Shown piece after piece: positions 5,302 through 5,389 of a stretch of DNA of 5,389 nt (position 1 is the stretch's first letter; every line of letters starts with the position of its first letter). Where the stretch lies: the NCBI GenBank assembly GCA_003454135.1, contig DMKW01000242.1, positions 17,684 to 23,072 on the forward strand, in the 5' to 3' direction. The translations under genes were made by a program, and so were the position numbers. Below the pieces are notes generated by a model, which saw nothing but the letters and a program-made list of their open reading frames with translations, was not told where the DNA came from and searched no databases. This DNA is from Microbacteriaceae bacterium. Its GTDB lineage: Bacteria; Actinomycetota; Actinomycetes; Actinomycetales; Microbacteriaceae.

Positions 5302-5389
5302 TGCGCGTCACCCTTGACGGAACGTCCATCGGTCGCGGCCTCGGCGCTGCCGTGCCCGTGCTGAACCTCTCCGTCGACGCCGGCGTGCC
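5301..5389 (+). CDS. Unidentified gene, N-terminal fragment (runs off the right edge)
   Basis: Twenty-nine codons are visible, beginning MRVTLDGTSIGRGLGAAVPV and continuing LNLSVDAGV. The ATG at 5301 shares its A with the TGA of the TetR gene, so the two are almost certainly co-transcribed and translationally coupled. The spacing of short beta-strand-like stretches (a strand, then a glycine-rich turn, then LNLSVDAGVP) is reminiscent of the start of an ABC-transporter ATPase before its Walker A loop, and TetR-ABC exporter pairs are common in Actinobacteria. No Walker motif is reached before the edge, so this identity is only a guess. Confidence 0.7.
   Translation, partial: MRVTLDGTSIGRGLGAAVPVLNLSVDAGV

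Noticed and set aside
1..5389. Search for CRISPR arrays, tRNA or rRNA genes, insertion sequences, phage genes or a defence system
   Set aside because: No regularly spaced repeats, cloverleaf-like segments, transposase motifs or terminal repeats were seen; coding genes fill the window, and the longest gap between them is 132 bases.

Overview
The window is GC-rich, gene-dense bacterial DNA with short intergenic gaps and frequent GTG starts: five of the nine coding regions begin with GTG. The protein types point to a high-GC actinobacterium, most likely of the Microbacteriaceae. They include a DinB/maleylpyruvate-isomerase-fold protein typical of mycothiol-using bacteria and an adenylosuccinate synthase of actinobacterial type. 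The family-level placement is inference from protein flavour, not from a search.

Layout, left to right. On the minus strand, positions 2555 down to 1 hold a co-directional run: a RimJ/RimL-type GNAT acetyltransferase, a ten-helix EamA/DMT-family transporter, an Ohr/OsmC-family protein, a short AroQ-class chorismate mutase, and the N-terminus of a short-chain dehydrogenase cut by the window edge. The gaps are 28, 45, 55 and 1 bases, so this could be one transcript. Two of the gaps carry compact hairpins with the same GUAG loop. On the plus strand, a DinB/MDMPI-fold protein (2587-3204) is divergent from the GNAT gene, with only 31 bases between the two start codons. It converges with purA (4530 down to 3244), the one clear housekeeping gene here. 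purA is divergent from a TetR-family regulator (4663-5301), and that regulator's stop codon overlaps the start of an unidentified plus-strand gene running off the right edge.

The 132-base purA/tetR intergenic region is the richest regulatory stretch. It contains a perfect 13-bp inverted repeat sitting on a good sigma-A-type promoter for the TetR gene (probable autoregulatory operator, near-leaderless transcript). It also holds an extended -10 and a strong Shine-Dalgarno for purA, and two small GC hairpins.

The oddest coding feature is the Ohr/OsmC-family protein. The residue where the family's peroxidatic cysteine belongs is Asp57, while the second cysteine (Cys121 in CPYSNATRGN) is intact. 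I see no mobile element, CRISPR array, RNA gene or phage module, and no convincing new multi-gene system. The window is mostly an ordinary chromosomal region with a few points worth a second look.
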